DNA of 64,000 nt from an uncultured Faecalibacterium sp. (lineage in GTDB: Bacteria > Bacillota > Clostridia > Oscillospirales > Ruminococcaceae). Under the pieces are notes generated by a model. The model worked only from the letters and a program-made list of their open reading frames with translations, was not told the DNA's origin and did no database searches. Every line of letters begins with the position of its first letter. Positions within the stretch are counted from its first letter, which is position 1. The stretch covers positions 80,372-144,371 of the forward strand of contig CAKTEM010000006.1 of the NCBI GenBank assembly GCA_934548045.1. The letters run 5' to 3'. Below are positions 55,360 to 63,538 of this stretch, piece by piece. Position numbers and translations under genes: made by a program.

Positions 55360-55882
55360 TGCCCTGATATTTGTAGGTGGGTTCGCTGCTGGTGTAGCCA
55401 CGATGCACTTCCTGATGCGTGATATTTACAAGAAGCAGGCAGATGCACTGGTCGAGGATGCCCGGAACCACTTCAAACAGCGTGAACAGGAAATGGACAC
55501 GGCTATCGAACAGCGGGCCAATGAGAAGGCGTATGACCTTGTGAGCGGCCCCTATCGTCAGGAAGAAGACCCTGAAAAGCCGACCCATGAGCCGCTGGAG
55601 ACCATCGAAATCATTCCGAGCGATGAGTTCGGAAATGAGGATGACTACGAAACCAGCTTCCTGACCTACTACGCAGATGGTGTTATGACCTATGACAGCG
55701 ATGGGAGCAGGGTAGAGGATATTGAAAAGGTGATTGGCCCCAAGGCTCTGGACAATTTCGGAGAGGATGAGCCTGACCTCGTCCATGTCCGCAATCATAA
55801 CTACCGGAAGGACTATGAAATCCTGCGGGTTCGCAACAAGTATGTGGACTTGTACCCTGACCCCAGAGAGGAGTACGAATGA
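55340..55882 (+). CDS. Membrane-anchored coiled-coil protein
   Basis: The 180-residue protein has an N-terminal membrane segment (LIFVGGFAAGVATMHFL), a charged helix (residues ~25-60) and an acidic C-terminal domain. AAAGGAG precedes the ATG. It overlaps the next gene by four bases (ATGA). Not recognised. Confidence 0.68.
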   Translation: MKKLMRNALIFVGGFAAGVATMHFLMRDIYKKQADALVEDARNHFKQREQEMDTAIEQRANEKAYDLVSGPYRQEEDPEKPTHEPLETIEIIPSDEFGNEDDYETSFLTYYADGVMTYDSDGSRVEDIEKVIGPKALDNFGEDEPDLVHVRNHNYRKDYEILRVRNKYVDLYPDPREEYE

Positions 55883-56430
55883 TTTTCAATAACGTGACCA
55901 GTCAGTATTTTGATTGGTTACATGAAACGGTCTGTGGAAAGTGGGAGCCGAGAAATCTCTCTTTCCACAGTCTACTCATGTTTTTATTTCGGCAGGACTT
56001 TAGCCCTTCTTGTGAGATGGATGGAAGCCGTGCTGAAGATGGGCGTGACCTGCGCTATCGGTTTGCTCAGGAGAGAAATATTCCTTATGCAGTGATGAAC
56101 AATGCAACAAGAGGGATGCCGTGCAGTATGTTGGAGATGATGGTGGCTCTTTCCATCCGCATCGAAGAGCATATTATGGCGGATTCTGAAGCAGGAAACC
56201 GCGTAGGACAGTGGTTCTGGAGTATGATCGTCAGCCTTGGAATGGCTGCTATGGACGATGCTCGGTTCAACGAATGCCGCGCTCAGTTCATTATCGACCA
56301 TTTCAATCAGAGAGCCTATCAGCCGACTGGAGCTGGTGGGCTTTTTACTTTGATAAATCCCAATGTGGATATGCGTAAGCTAGACATCTGGTACCAGCTG
56401 ATGGCATATCTCAACGAGAACAATTTCTGA
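55879..56430 (+). CDS. Conserved hypothetical protein
   Basis: The 183-residue soluble protein is mostly helical (MLEMMVALSIRIEEHIM, FWSMIVSLGMAAMDD). No known motif recognised. A 10-bp perfect inverted repeat lies inside its first 100 bases (see findings). ATGA overlaps join it to the genes on both sides. Confidence 0.65.
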   Translation: MIFNNVTSQYFDWLHETVCGKWEPRNLSFHSLLMFLFRQDFSPSCEMDGSRAEDGRDLRYRFAQERNIPYAVMNNATRGMPCSMLEMMVALSIRIEEHIMADSEAGNRVGQWFWSMIVSLGMAAMDDARFNECRAQFIIDHFNQRAYQPTGAGGLFTLINPNVDMRKLDIWYQLMAYLNENNF

Positions 56431-56594
56431 TGGTGTATGTATCGAAAATTTGCATCCCGATGGAAGGCGTGATTGAAGAAGTTCTCCATGATTCCGTCGT
56501 TTTGATGCGAATTACCGCATGTAGGAATACCGAACATATTGGTCGGCTGATTTTGGCAGACCTTACTTATTGGAGGAAAAGTGACTATGAATAA
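56430..56594 (+). CDS. Small hypothetical protein
   Basis: A 54-residue frame that starts on the last base of the preceding stop and overlaps the next gene start by eight bases. The predicted protein (VYVSKICIPMEGVIEEV...) is soluble. It fills the gap exactly, which supports translation. Not recognised. Confidence 0.45.
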   Translation: MVYVSKICIPMEGVIEEVLHDSVVLMRITACRNTEHIGRLILADLTYWRKSDYE

Positions 56595-56868
56595 CATTTA
56601 TTATGAACTCGCACAGACTCAGCTGGCACTGGATGCTGCTCAGAAGGTGATTCGCCGCCAGAAGGGCAAGCTTTTCGGCAAGAACCTGCTGCTGGTAGGC
56701 ACCATTGGTCTGTTCTGGACTGCCTGCAAGATGCTGGACGAGAGCGAGAAGAAACGCAAGGCCGAAAAGGAACGTGCCGATGCCGCTGAAGCAGAACTCG
56801 CAGAGATGCAGTTTGAAAAGGACATTTGCTGCGATGGCAAGGCAAGTGTCACGAAAAAAGATGTCTGA
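56587..56868 (+). CDS. Small membrane coiled-coil protein
   Basis: A 93-residue protein: a helical N-terminus, one membrane segment (LLLVGTIGLFWTACKML), then a charged helix (ESEKKRKAEKERADAAEAE). ATG 56587 follows GGAGG. It is the last membrane protein before the replication gene. Confidence 0.65.
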   Translation: MNNIYYELAQTQLALDAAQKVIRRQKGKLFGKNLLLVGTIGLFWTACKMLDESEKKRKAEKERADAAEAELAEMQFEKDICCDGKASVTKKDV

Positions 56869-56903
56869 TACAGATCTCGTAGAAAGGAGGAAGTCAGTTA
56901 CCA

Positions 56904-59900
56904 ATGATTGATTTCCTGATGATTGCAACGCGCACGGGAAAACGCGGTGTAATCGAAATCTATCCCAAATTCATCATCAAAAAGTCGAAGGATCTGATGA
57001 TTCGGGGTTCTGATTTCTACGCCATCTGGCTGGAAGAGCGAGGTTTGTGGAGCATTGACGAACAGGATGCGCTTCAGCTGATTGACCATGAGCTGGATAT
57101 TTACGCAAATGAGCACAAGGAACATCTGGACAACTACCGGGTGCTTCACATGTGGGATGCGGAATCTGGCATGATCGACAACTGGCACAAGTATTGTCAG
57201 CGTCAGATGCGGGATAACTACCACACGTTGGATGAGCAGCTGATATTTGCAAACACACCGGTCAAAAAGGAAAGCTATGCATCCAAGAGGCTTCCGTATG
57301 TGCTGGAACCGGGGAACATTGATGCCTATGACGAGCTGATGCAGACACTCTATTCTCCAGAGGAGCGAGAGAAAATCGAGTGGTGTATCGGTTCTATTGT
57401 CAATGGTGATTCCAAGACCATCCAGAAGTTCATGGTTCTCTATGGCCCGCCCGGTAGTGGTAAGTCCACGGTGCTGAACATCATCCAGAAGCTCTTTACT
57501 GGATATTATGCAGCGTTCGATTCTCAAGCATTGGGTTCAGCATCCAATGCGTTCTCGTTGGAAGCATTCAAGGCAAACCCTTTGATTGCGATTCAGCATG
57601 AAGGCAACTTGTCCAAAATCGAGGACAATACTCGTCTGAACTCGCTGGTATCTCATGAAACTATGATGGTCAATGAGAAGTTCCGTAGTGCTTATGCGAA
57701 TCAGTTCAAGAGTTTTTTGATTCTTGCCACAAACAAACCCGTCAAGATCACCGATGCGAAGTCCGGTTTGATTCGCCGATTGATTGATGTGGTTCCGACT
57801 GGCGAGAAGGTTCCTCAGAAAAGATATTCTGAACTGTACGCCAAGACCGACTTCGAGCTTGGTGGTATCGCATGGCACTGCAAAGAGGTCTATGAAGCAA
57901 ACAAACATCTCTACGACGATTATATTCCGACGCGAATGCTTGGTGCTTCCAATGACTTCTATAACTTTATGCTTGATCGGTATTACATCTTCAAAAAGGA
58001 GGATGGTATTTCTCTGAAGCGGGCATGGGCGATGTATGACGAGTACAACCAGCGAGCAAAGGTGGCCTATCCATATTCGATGCGTGCTTTCCGAGAAGAG
58101 TTGATGAACTACTTCTTGGACTACAAAGAGCGTGCCGAAGATGTGAACGGTGAGCGTGTGCGGAGTTACTACAGTGGATTCAAGGCAGACAAGTTCAAGG
58201 AGTTTGCCGATCCTGCACCTGTAGAAGCTCCTGCCGAGAAGGAACCGTTCAAGTCCTGGATTGACCTGAAACTGCAGCATTCTCTCTTTGATGATATTTG
58301 CAAGGAATGTCCTGCGCAGTATGCGAACGAAAACGGCACTCCTACGCAAAAGTGGGAGAATGTCAGAACGCTGCTCAAAGATATTCTTACCTCCAAGCTC
58401 CACTATGTCAAAGTTCCTGAAACCCACATCGTCATTGACTTTGATATTCCGGGCGACGATGGAAAGAAATGCTTTGAGCGAAATCTGAAGGCAGCGTCCA
58501 AGTGGCCTGCTACCTACGCAGAACTGAGTAAATCTGGTGCAGGAATCCACTTGCACTACATTTATACAGGGGACGCAAGCAAACTGAGCCGTATTTACGA
58601 TGAACATATTGAGGTAAAGGTGTTCACCGGTAATTCTTCGCTAAGAAGAATGCTGACCAAGTGCAATGATATTCCAGTTGCCAAAATCAGCAGCGGCTTA
58701 CCATTGAAGGGAGAAAAAGCAATGGTCGATGTGAAGCAGATTCAAAATGAGAAGCACCTGCGGGTACTCATTAAGAAAGCCCTCGCAAAAGAAATCAGCC
58801 CCTATACCAAACCCAGTATTGACTTTATCGCTCATATTATGGACGAAGCCTACGAGAGTGGGATTCCTTATAATGTGGACGACATGCGCAATGCAATTCT
58901 GGCATTTGCCGTGAACAGTACGAATCAGGCCGATGCCTGTTTGAAAATCACGGCGAAGATGCATTTTAAGTCGAAGGAGGATGTGACATCTCAGGTCGAT
59001 GAAGACGAAAAAGCACCCATCGTATTCTTCGATTGTGAAGTGTTTCCGAACCTTTTCTTAGTCAACTGGAAGTTCGCCGGTGAGGACAAGCCGGTAACTC
59101 GGTTGATTAACCCCAGTGCTACGGATATTGAAAAGCTGACGCAGTATCGTCTGATTGGATTTAATAACCGTAAGTACGATAACCACATGCTTTGGGCCTG
59201 TATGCTCGGCTGGAATACAGAACAGCTCTATGCACTGTCGAATCGCATTATCAACGATCATGCAGGTTTCTTTGGTGAGGCCTATAACCTGTCCTACACG
59301 GACATTTATGACTTTTCCTCTAAGAAGCAGAGCCTGAAAAAGTTCGAGATCGAACTGGGTATCCACCATCAGGAGCTTGGCTTGCCTTGGAATCAACCGG
59401 TACCAGAAGAGAAGTGGGAGCAGGTTGCAGAATACTGTGACAATGACGTTATCGCCACGGAAGCAGTGTTCAATTCCAAAGACCGCAAGGCTGACTTTGT
59501 TGCACGTGAAATTCTGGCAGATGTTGCTGGAATGACCGTCAACGATACGACCAACAGTCTGACCACCCGTATCATTTTCGGTAAGGAAAAGCACCCTAAG
59601 TTGGTCTATACCGATTTGGCTACGGGTAAGTCCGATTCCGTGGTAGAAGTTGATCCTGATATTCTGACCGACAAGAACATTATCAACGCTTTTCCCGGTT
59701 ATGAGTGGGTCCTCGGTGAGGATGGCCGGATGCACAATATGTTCCGTGGTACGGACTTGGGTTTGGGCGGCTATGTCTACGCTGAACCCGGTATGTACTG
59801 GAACGTAGCACTGCTGGATGTGGCATCCCTGCACCCACACTCGGCCGTTGCTTTGAATTACTTTGGCGACTACACCAAGAACTTCAATGACTTGATGGAT

Positions 59901-60911
59901 GTGCGTATCTATGTAAAGCATGGTGAGTACGATAAGGCCAAGAAGCTCTTTGGCGGTAAGTTGGCTAAGTATCTGGATGACCCTGCACAGGCAAAAGCTT
60001 TGGCACAGGCTCTGAAAATCGCCATCAACTCGGTTTACGGGTTGACCAGTGCGACTTTCGATAATCCCTTCCGCAACCCCAAGAACGCCAATAACATCGT
60101 GGCGCTTCGAGGGGCTTTATTTATGCGCACCCTGCAGGACGAGGTTGCAAGCCGTGGTTTTACCGTGGCGCACATCAAGACGGATTCTATCAAGATTCCT
60201 GATGCTACGCCTGAAATCATTGACTTCTGCATGAAGTTCGCTGAGCAGTATGGCTACACGTTTGAACACGAGGCTACATACGAAAAGATGTGCCTGGTGA
60301 ACAATGCAGTTTATATTGCAAAGTACCAGGATGCAGACACGGCAAAGGCGCAGTACGGTTATATTCCTGAGAAGAACGAGAAGAAGGGCGGTCAGTGGAC
60401 TGCTACAGGCACTCAGTTTCAGGTGCCCTATGTATTCAAGACGCTCTTCTCCCACGAAGATATTGTGTTCAACGACCTTTGTGAAACCAAGTCGGTTTCT
60501 AAGGGTGCAATCTACCTCGACAAGAACGAGGCACTGCCGGAAGATGAGCACAATTATATTTTCGTGGGCCGTGTTGGCCAATTCTGCCCCATCAAACCCG
60601 GATGCGGCGGAGCGCTGCTGATGCGTGAAGCCGGTGTAAAAGACGACGGTGAAACGAAATACAATTCGGTCACTGGAACCAAAGACTACCGCTGGCTGGA
60701 AAGTGAGATGGTCTATAACCTCCATCTGGAGGACAGCATCGACCGCTCTTATTTCGACAAGATGGTTGATGAGGCGGCGGACACCATTGCTCAGTACGGC
60801 GACCTGGAATGGTTCGTATCGGACGATGGTGGTATGCCGCCTTGGCAGAAGCCTGATATGCCCTGGAATGATATTCAGGACGAGACTGCAAGAAATTATG
60901 ACGTGAGGTGA
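56904..60911 (+). CDS. SF3 helicase - AEP primase - family B DNA polymerase fusion protein
   Basis: This 1335-residue protein joins three replication activities in one chain. Residues ~100-400 form a D5/P4-like SF3 helicase: Walker A GPPGSGKS (181-188), Walker B-like IAIQHEGN, motif C ATNKP. Residues ~455-690 resemble an archaeo-eukaryotic primase: hDhD IDFD (D512, D514) and SGAGIHLHY with H549. Residues ~705-860 are a 3'-5' exonuclease: D710/E712, N755/D759, Y844/D848. Residues ~950-1250 are PolB palm and fingers: DVASLHP (D972), KxxxNSVYG (K1038-G1046), KTDS (D1094). Motif C has K where DTDS is usual. No frameshift breaks the frame. AAAGGAGG precedes the ATG. Confidence 0.85.
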   Translation: MIDFLMIATRTGKRGVIEIYPKFIIKKSKDLMIRGSDFYAIWLEERGLWSIDEQDALQLIDHELDIYANEHKEHLDNYRVLHMWDAESGMIDNWHKYCQRQMRDNYHTLDEQLIFANTPVKKESYASKRLPYVLEPGNIDAYDELMQTLYSPEEREKIEWCIGSIVNGDSKTIQKFMVLYGPPGSGKSTVLNIIQKLFTGYYAAFDSQALGSASNAFSLEAFKANPLIAIQHEGNLSKIEDNTRLNSLVSHETMMVNEKFRSAYANQFKSFLILATNKPVKITDAKSGLIRRLIDVVPTGEKVPQKRYSELYAKTDFELGGIAWHCKEVYEANKHLYDDYIPTRMLGASNDFYNFMLDRYYIFKKEDGISLKRAWAMYDEYNQRAKVAYPYSMRAFREELMNYFLDYKERAEDVNGERVRSYYSGFKADKFKEFADPAPVEAPAEKEPFKSWIDLKLQHSLFDDICKECPAQYANENGTPTQKWENVRTLLKDILTSKLHYVKVPETHIVIDFDIPGDDGKKCFERNLKAASKWPATYAELSKSGAGIHLHYIYTGDASKLSRIYDEHIEVKVFTGNSSLRRMLTKCNDIPVAKISSGLPLKGEKAMVDVKQIQNEKHLRVLIKKALAKEISPYTKPSIDFIAHIMDEAYESGIPYNVDDMRNAILAFAVNSTNQADACLKITAKMHFKSKEDVTSQVDEDEKAPIVFFDCEVFPNLFLVNWKFAGEDKPVTRLINPSATDIEKLTQYRLIGFNNRKYDNHMLWACMLGWNTEQLYALSNRIINDHAGFFGEAYNLSYTDIYDFSSKKQSLKKFEIELGIHHQELGLPWNQPVPEEKWEQVAEYCDNDVIATEAVFNSKDRKADFVAREILADVAGMTVNDTTNSLTTRIIFGKEKHPKLVYTDLATGKSDSVVEVDPDILTDKNIINAFPGYEWVLGEDGRMHNMFRGTDLGLGGYVYAEPGMYWNVALLDVASLHPHSAVALNYFGDYTKNFNDLMDVRIYVKHGEYDKAKKLFGGKLAKYLDDPAQAKALAQALKIAINSVYGLTSATFDNPFRNPKNANNIVALRGALFMRTLQDEVASRGFTVAHIKTDSIKIPDATPEIIDFCMKFAEQYGYTFEHEATYEKMCLVNNAVYIAKYQDADTAKAQYGYIPEKNEKKGGQWTATGTQFQVPYVFKTLFSHEDIVFNDLCETKSVSKGAIYLDKNEALPEDEHNYIFVGRVGQFCPIKPGCGGALLMREAGVKDDGETKYNSVTGTKDYRWLESEMVYNLHLEDSIDRSYFDKMVDEAADTIAQYGDLEWFVSDDGGMPPWQKPDMPWNDIQDETARNYDVR

Positions 60912-60916
60912 GATAA

Positions 60917-61426
60917 ATGTTTGAGTTTCCTTATACCCGTGATGTGGAAACAAAGGTGTATGTGGACGATTGCGCGATCGGAAGGGCTGTACTTCGCGGC
61001 CCGGTGACGGATTACGCTGAGATTTCCATGAAGAAGATTCAGAAGCAGGATAATATCTGTTTTGGTTTCATGGGGCCGTACATCCGCAAGGTTGTGTTCA
61101 ATGACCCTGCAACGATTGTCTTCTGGTCAGACAACACCAAGACTGTGGTGAAGTGTGGGCCTGATGATATTTTCGATAAGGAAAAGGGCCTTGCCATGGC
61201 CATTTGCAAAAAGATGGCTTACAACGATACCCGGTTCCACAAGGTCTTTAAGCAGTGGTGTAAGCCGAATGAAACCAACGAAGACGAGGTTGCTTATTCC
61301 AAAGCAATGAAAGAACTGAATCAGATGGCTGCACAGACCAAGGATGGTATTGCAAGCCTCCTGACGAAAGTATATATGGCGATGCACAGTGGTTATTCTG
61401 CGGCAGACAAGAACGAGAAAAAGTAA
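60917..61426 (+). CDS. Conserved phage hypothetical protein in the replication module
   Basis: The 169-residue soluble protein contains VVFNDPATIVFWSDNTKTVV, a block I recall from many Firmicutes phage early regions, followed by a helical C-terminus with a KKMAYNDTRFHKVFKQW segment. No function known. It starts five bases after the polymerase stop, so it is co-translated with it. Confidence 0.65.
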   Translation: MFEFPYTRDVETKVYVDDCAIGRAVLRGPVTDYAEISMKKIQKQDNICFGFMGPYIRKVVFNDPATIVFWSDNTKTVVKCGPDDIFDKEKGLAMAICKKMAYNDTRFHKVFKQWCKPNETNEDEVAYSKAMKELNQMAAQTKDGIASLLTKVYMAMHSGYSAADKNEKK

Positions 61427-61439
61427 AGGAGTTTCTATC

Positions 61440-61955
61440 ATGAAAGCAAAAGTAAACATTGATAATACCCGTTTCATCTTCGACACAAACTTCTCCGGCG
61501 ATCCGAACCGTGACCGCTATGGCTCTTCCCGGCGGCGTGTCAATGTGGTGGTTCCCACGCAGGAGCAGGCCCAGCAGCTCATTGACATGGGCGTGAATGT
61601 CAAGCAGACCAAGCCGAATCCCAACTACACCTACGATGAGCCGTTCATCCCGACCTTCTACGTTCCTGTAACCGTCAACATGGATTCCAAGTGGCCTCCG
61701 CAGGTGTTCTGGATTACTACTACCGGCCGCAAAGTTCCCTGCAATGCTGAGAACATCAGCCAGCTGGACTACATCCATGTGAAGAATGTGAACCTGCAGG
61801 CAAACCTGTATGAGAACCGGAACAACCCCGGCCAGTACACCCTGTATGCGGACATCATGTATGTGGAACAGGATGTCGATGCCGACCCATATGCCGCTAA
61901 GTATGAGCAGCGCGAGATGGCTGAACCCAACGACCCGAACGATATGCCGTTCTAA
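61440..61955 (+). CDS. SSB-like single-stranded DNA-binding protein
   Basis: The 171-residue protein has a basic N-terminus, a beta-rich core compatible with an OB fold, and an acidic C-terminal tip ending EPNDPNDMPF, like the DDDIPF partner-binding tip of SSB proteins. Its place directly after the polymerase gene fits. AAAGGAG precedes ATG 61440; the frame extension into the previous gene is rejected. OB-fold assignment is inference. Confidence 0.6.
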   Translation: MKAKVNIDNTRFIFDTNFSGDPNRDRYGSSRRRVNVVVPTQEQAQQLIDMGVNVKQTKPNPNYTYDEPFIPTFYVPVTVNMDSKWPPQVFWITTTGRKVPCNAENISQLDYIHVKNVNLQANLYENRNNPGQYTLYADIMYVEQDVDADPYAAKYEQREMAEPNDPNDMPF

Positions 61956-61965
61956 GGAGGAGTAC

Positions 61966-62349
61966 ATGAAAAAACTGTTTATCAGCTGTCCGATGCGCAA
62001 CCGTACGGAACAGGCTATTAAGGCTTCTATGGAGCAGATGCACAAGATTGCAGAAGCAGTCTTTGGCAAGGAACTGGAAGTCATCCCGACCTATTTTGAG
62101 GGCAATCCTCCTAAGAACACCAATACGGCTCTTTGGTATCTTGGCGAGAGCATCAAGAAAATGTCGGAAGCAAACTACTTCATCGGCATCTATGATGAGG
62201 ACCAGAGCTATCGTGGCTGTATCATCGAGAACCGCACGGCAAAAAGCTACGGTATTCCGTCCTACATCGTGAACATCAGCTTCATTGCGCCGGATGTCAT
62301 CGAACAGAAGCGCATTGATGAGCGTGTCGCAAACCTCGAAATTTATTAA
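61966..62349 (+). CDS. DUF4406 / nucleoside deoxyribosyltransferase-like protein
   Basis: The 127-residue protein has KLFISCPMRNRT at the N-terminus, ALWYLGESIKKMSEANYFIG in the centre and CIIENRTAKSYGI, the pattern of DUF4406 and related nucleoside 2-deoxyribosyltransferase/LOG-like folds. It may act on nucleotides or their derivatives. AAGGAGG precedes ATG 61966. Confidence 0.75.
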   Translation: MKKLFISCPMRNRTEQAIKASMEQMHKIAEAVFGKELEVIPTYFEGNPPKNTNTALWYLGESIKKMSEANYFIGIYDEDQSYRGCIIENRTAKSYGIPSYIVNISFIAPDVIEQKRIDERVANLEIY

Positions 62350-62373
62350 ATGATATTTCTGAGTGCAGGAGTT

Positions 62374-62447
62374 AGTCTTCAGTTGAATGGTCCAGCCGGT
62401 GAGTGCCCACGTCGCAAATGGCGTTCTCAGAGGCAGCAGCTCAGACT
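62374..62447 (+). other. Structured intergenic segment
   Basis: The 123-base gap holds nested complementary segments: AGTCT/AGACT, GCC/GGC, TGAG/CTCA and inner GCC/GGC, giving one interrupted hairpin. No ORF, tRNA or terminator signature is visible. It may be a small RNA or a leader of the following gene. Confidence 0.3.
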
Positions 62448-62472
62448 TATATTTTAATAAAGGAGAAAGACT

Positions 62473-62847
62473 ATGAAAGTATTGCGTATCAAACCGATGT
62501 ACCGACCGGAGGTCATCGAAATTGATGGTTCGCTGGAATCTCTGCAGAAAGAGGTTGGCGGCATGATTCAGGCGGTCTATCCATGGGATGACGAGGCTGT
62601 TCTTATCTGCAACGATGAGGGCAAACTCATGGGCTTGGAGTTCAATCGGCCGCTTTATAATGCCGATGCTCAGATGTACGACTATGTAGTTGGTACATTT
62701 CTGATTGTAGGACTGACCGAAGATGACTTTGGTTCTCTTTCGGATGAGATGATCGAAAAATATGCCAGGATATTTCGCCGTTGCTACGGTCTGATCGAGG
62801 ACGAGGATGGTGAAAGATATATGGTGTGCATGAAACCGAAGCAATAA
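62473..62847 (+). CDS. DUF3846 protein
   Basis: The 124-residue protein follows the DUF3846 pattern: RIKPMYRPEVIEIDGSLESL, QKEVGGMIQAVYPW, and LICNDEGKLMGLEFNRPL. These proteins are common in phages and conjugative elements of Firmicutes, with unknown function. AAAGGAG precedes the ATG. Confidence 0.85.
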   Translation: MKVLRIKPMYRPEVIEIDGSLESLQKEVGGMIQAVYPWDDEAVLICNDEGKLMGLEFNRPLYNADAQMYDYVVGTFLIVGLTEDDFGSLSDEMIEKYARIFRRCYGLIEDEDGERYMVCMKPKQ

Positions 62848-62860
62848 TCGCAATAATTTC

Positions 62861-62895
62861 GGGAGCCGTGGAGAAATCTGCGGCTCCTTTTTATA
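62861..62895 (+). terminator. GAAA-loop terminator 9
   Basis: Stem GGAGCCGTGGA/TCTGCGGCTCC around GAAA, then TTTTTTATA. Identical hairpin to terminator 8. Confidence 0.9.
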
Positions 62896-62896
62896 T

Positions 62897-62948
62897 GAGT
62901 CATTCGCTGGGGGCGAGTATGGCGGGTTCAAATCCTGCATGACCCACA
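62897..62948 (+). tRNA. Mini tRNA-like sequence lacking an anticodon arm (probable relic)
   Basis: The acceptor-like stem GAGTCAT/ATGACCC has one A-C mismatch. A small hairpin TCGC/GCGA takes the D-arm place, and a T-arm GCGGG/CCTGC carries the canonical loop TTCAAAT. The 52-base form has no anticodon arm. ACA follows. It is either an internally deleted tRNA or a tRNA-like RNA. Confidence 0.4.
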
Positions 62949-62988
62949 AGTGTCCGAAAATACACACTAAAAACAAAGGAGTATCAGT

Positions 62989-63528
62989 ATGAAAAAGTCT
63001 ATGGAGTTCTACATGAATGCAGCAGGATGGGTTATCGGTCTGGTCGGCGCAGGCTACGCTATCGGGGTTCACTGCAAGATGAACGCTCTCGCTAAGAAGC
63101 TCGACAGCAAAATTGACCGGCTGGCAGATGATGCCGCTATCCAAATCCCTGATTATGTCATCAAGGATGCTGTGGACAAGGCCGTTGTGAACCGGACGGA
63201 TTATGCCATCCAGCGAGCAACCAATGCGGCTATTACGGATATTCGCACGGAAACGGCTCGTCAGGTCAAGTCGGCCATCAACAAGGAGTACGTAAACCTG
63301 CAGGGCAGCGTGAAGAAGGAAATCAAGGACCAGCTCGGCCGGATGGATATTTCTGATCTGCGTGAAGAGGTGAAGGAAGAGGCCAAGAATCAGCTGGCAG
63401 AGAGCATGGGCGATATCTTGGACGATTTTAACGACAACCTGAAGAACGTTAAGAAGATTTACGGTTCCATTTCGGATGCCATCACCGGCAATCAGGGCGG
63501 CAAGGAAACTGTTGTGAAAATCTCCTGA
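62989..63528 (+). CDS. Membrane-anchored long-helix protein
   Basis: The 179-residue protein has an N-terminal membrane segment (AAGWVIGLVGAGYAIGVHC) followed by an almost continuous charged helix with heptad character. AAAGGAG precedes the ATG. No known family recognised. Confidence 0.68.
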   Translation: MKKSMEFYMNAAGWVIGLVGAGYAIGVHCKMNALAKKLDSKIDRLADDAAIQIPDYVIKDAVDKAVVNRTDYAIQRATNAAITDIRTETARQVKSAINKEYVNLQGSVKKEIKDQLGRMDISDLREEVKEEAKNQLAESMGDILDDFNDNLKNVKKIYGSISDAITGNQGGKETVVKIS

Positions 63529-63538
63529 GGCCACTGCC

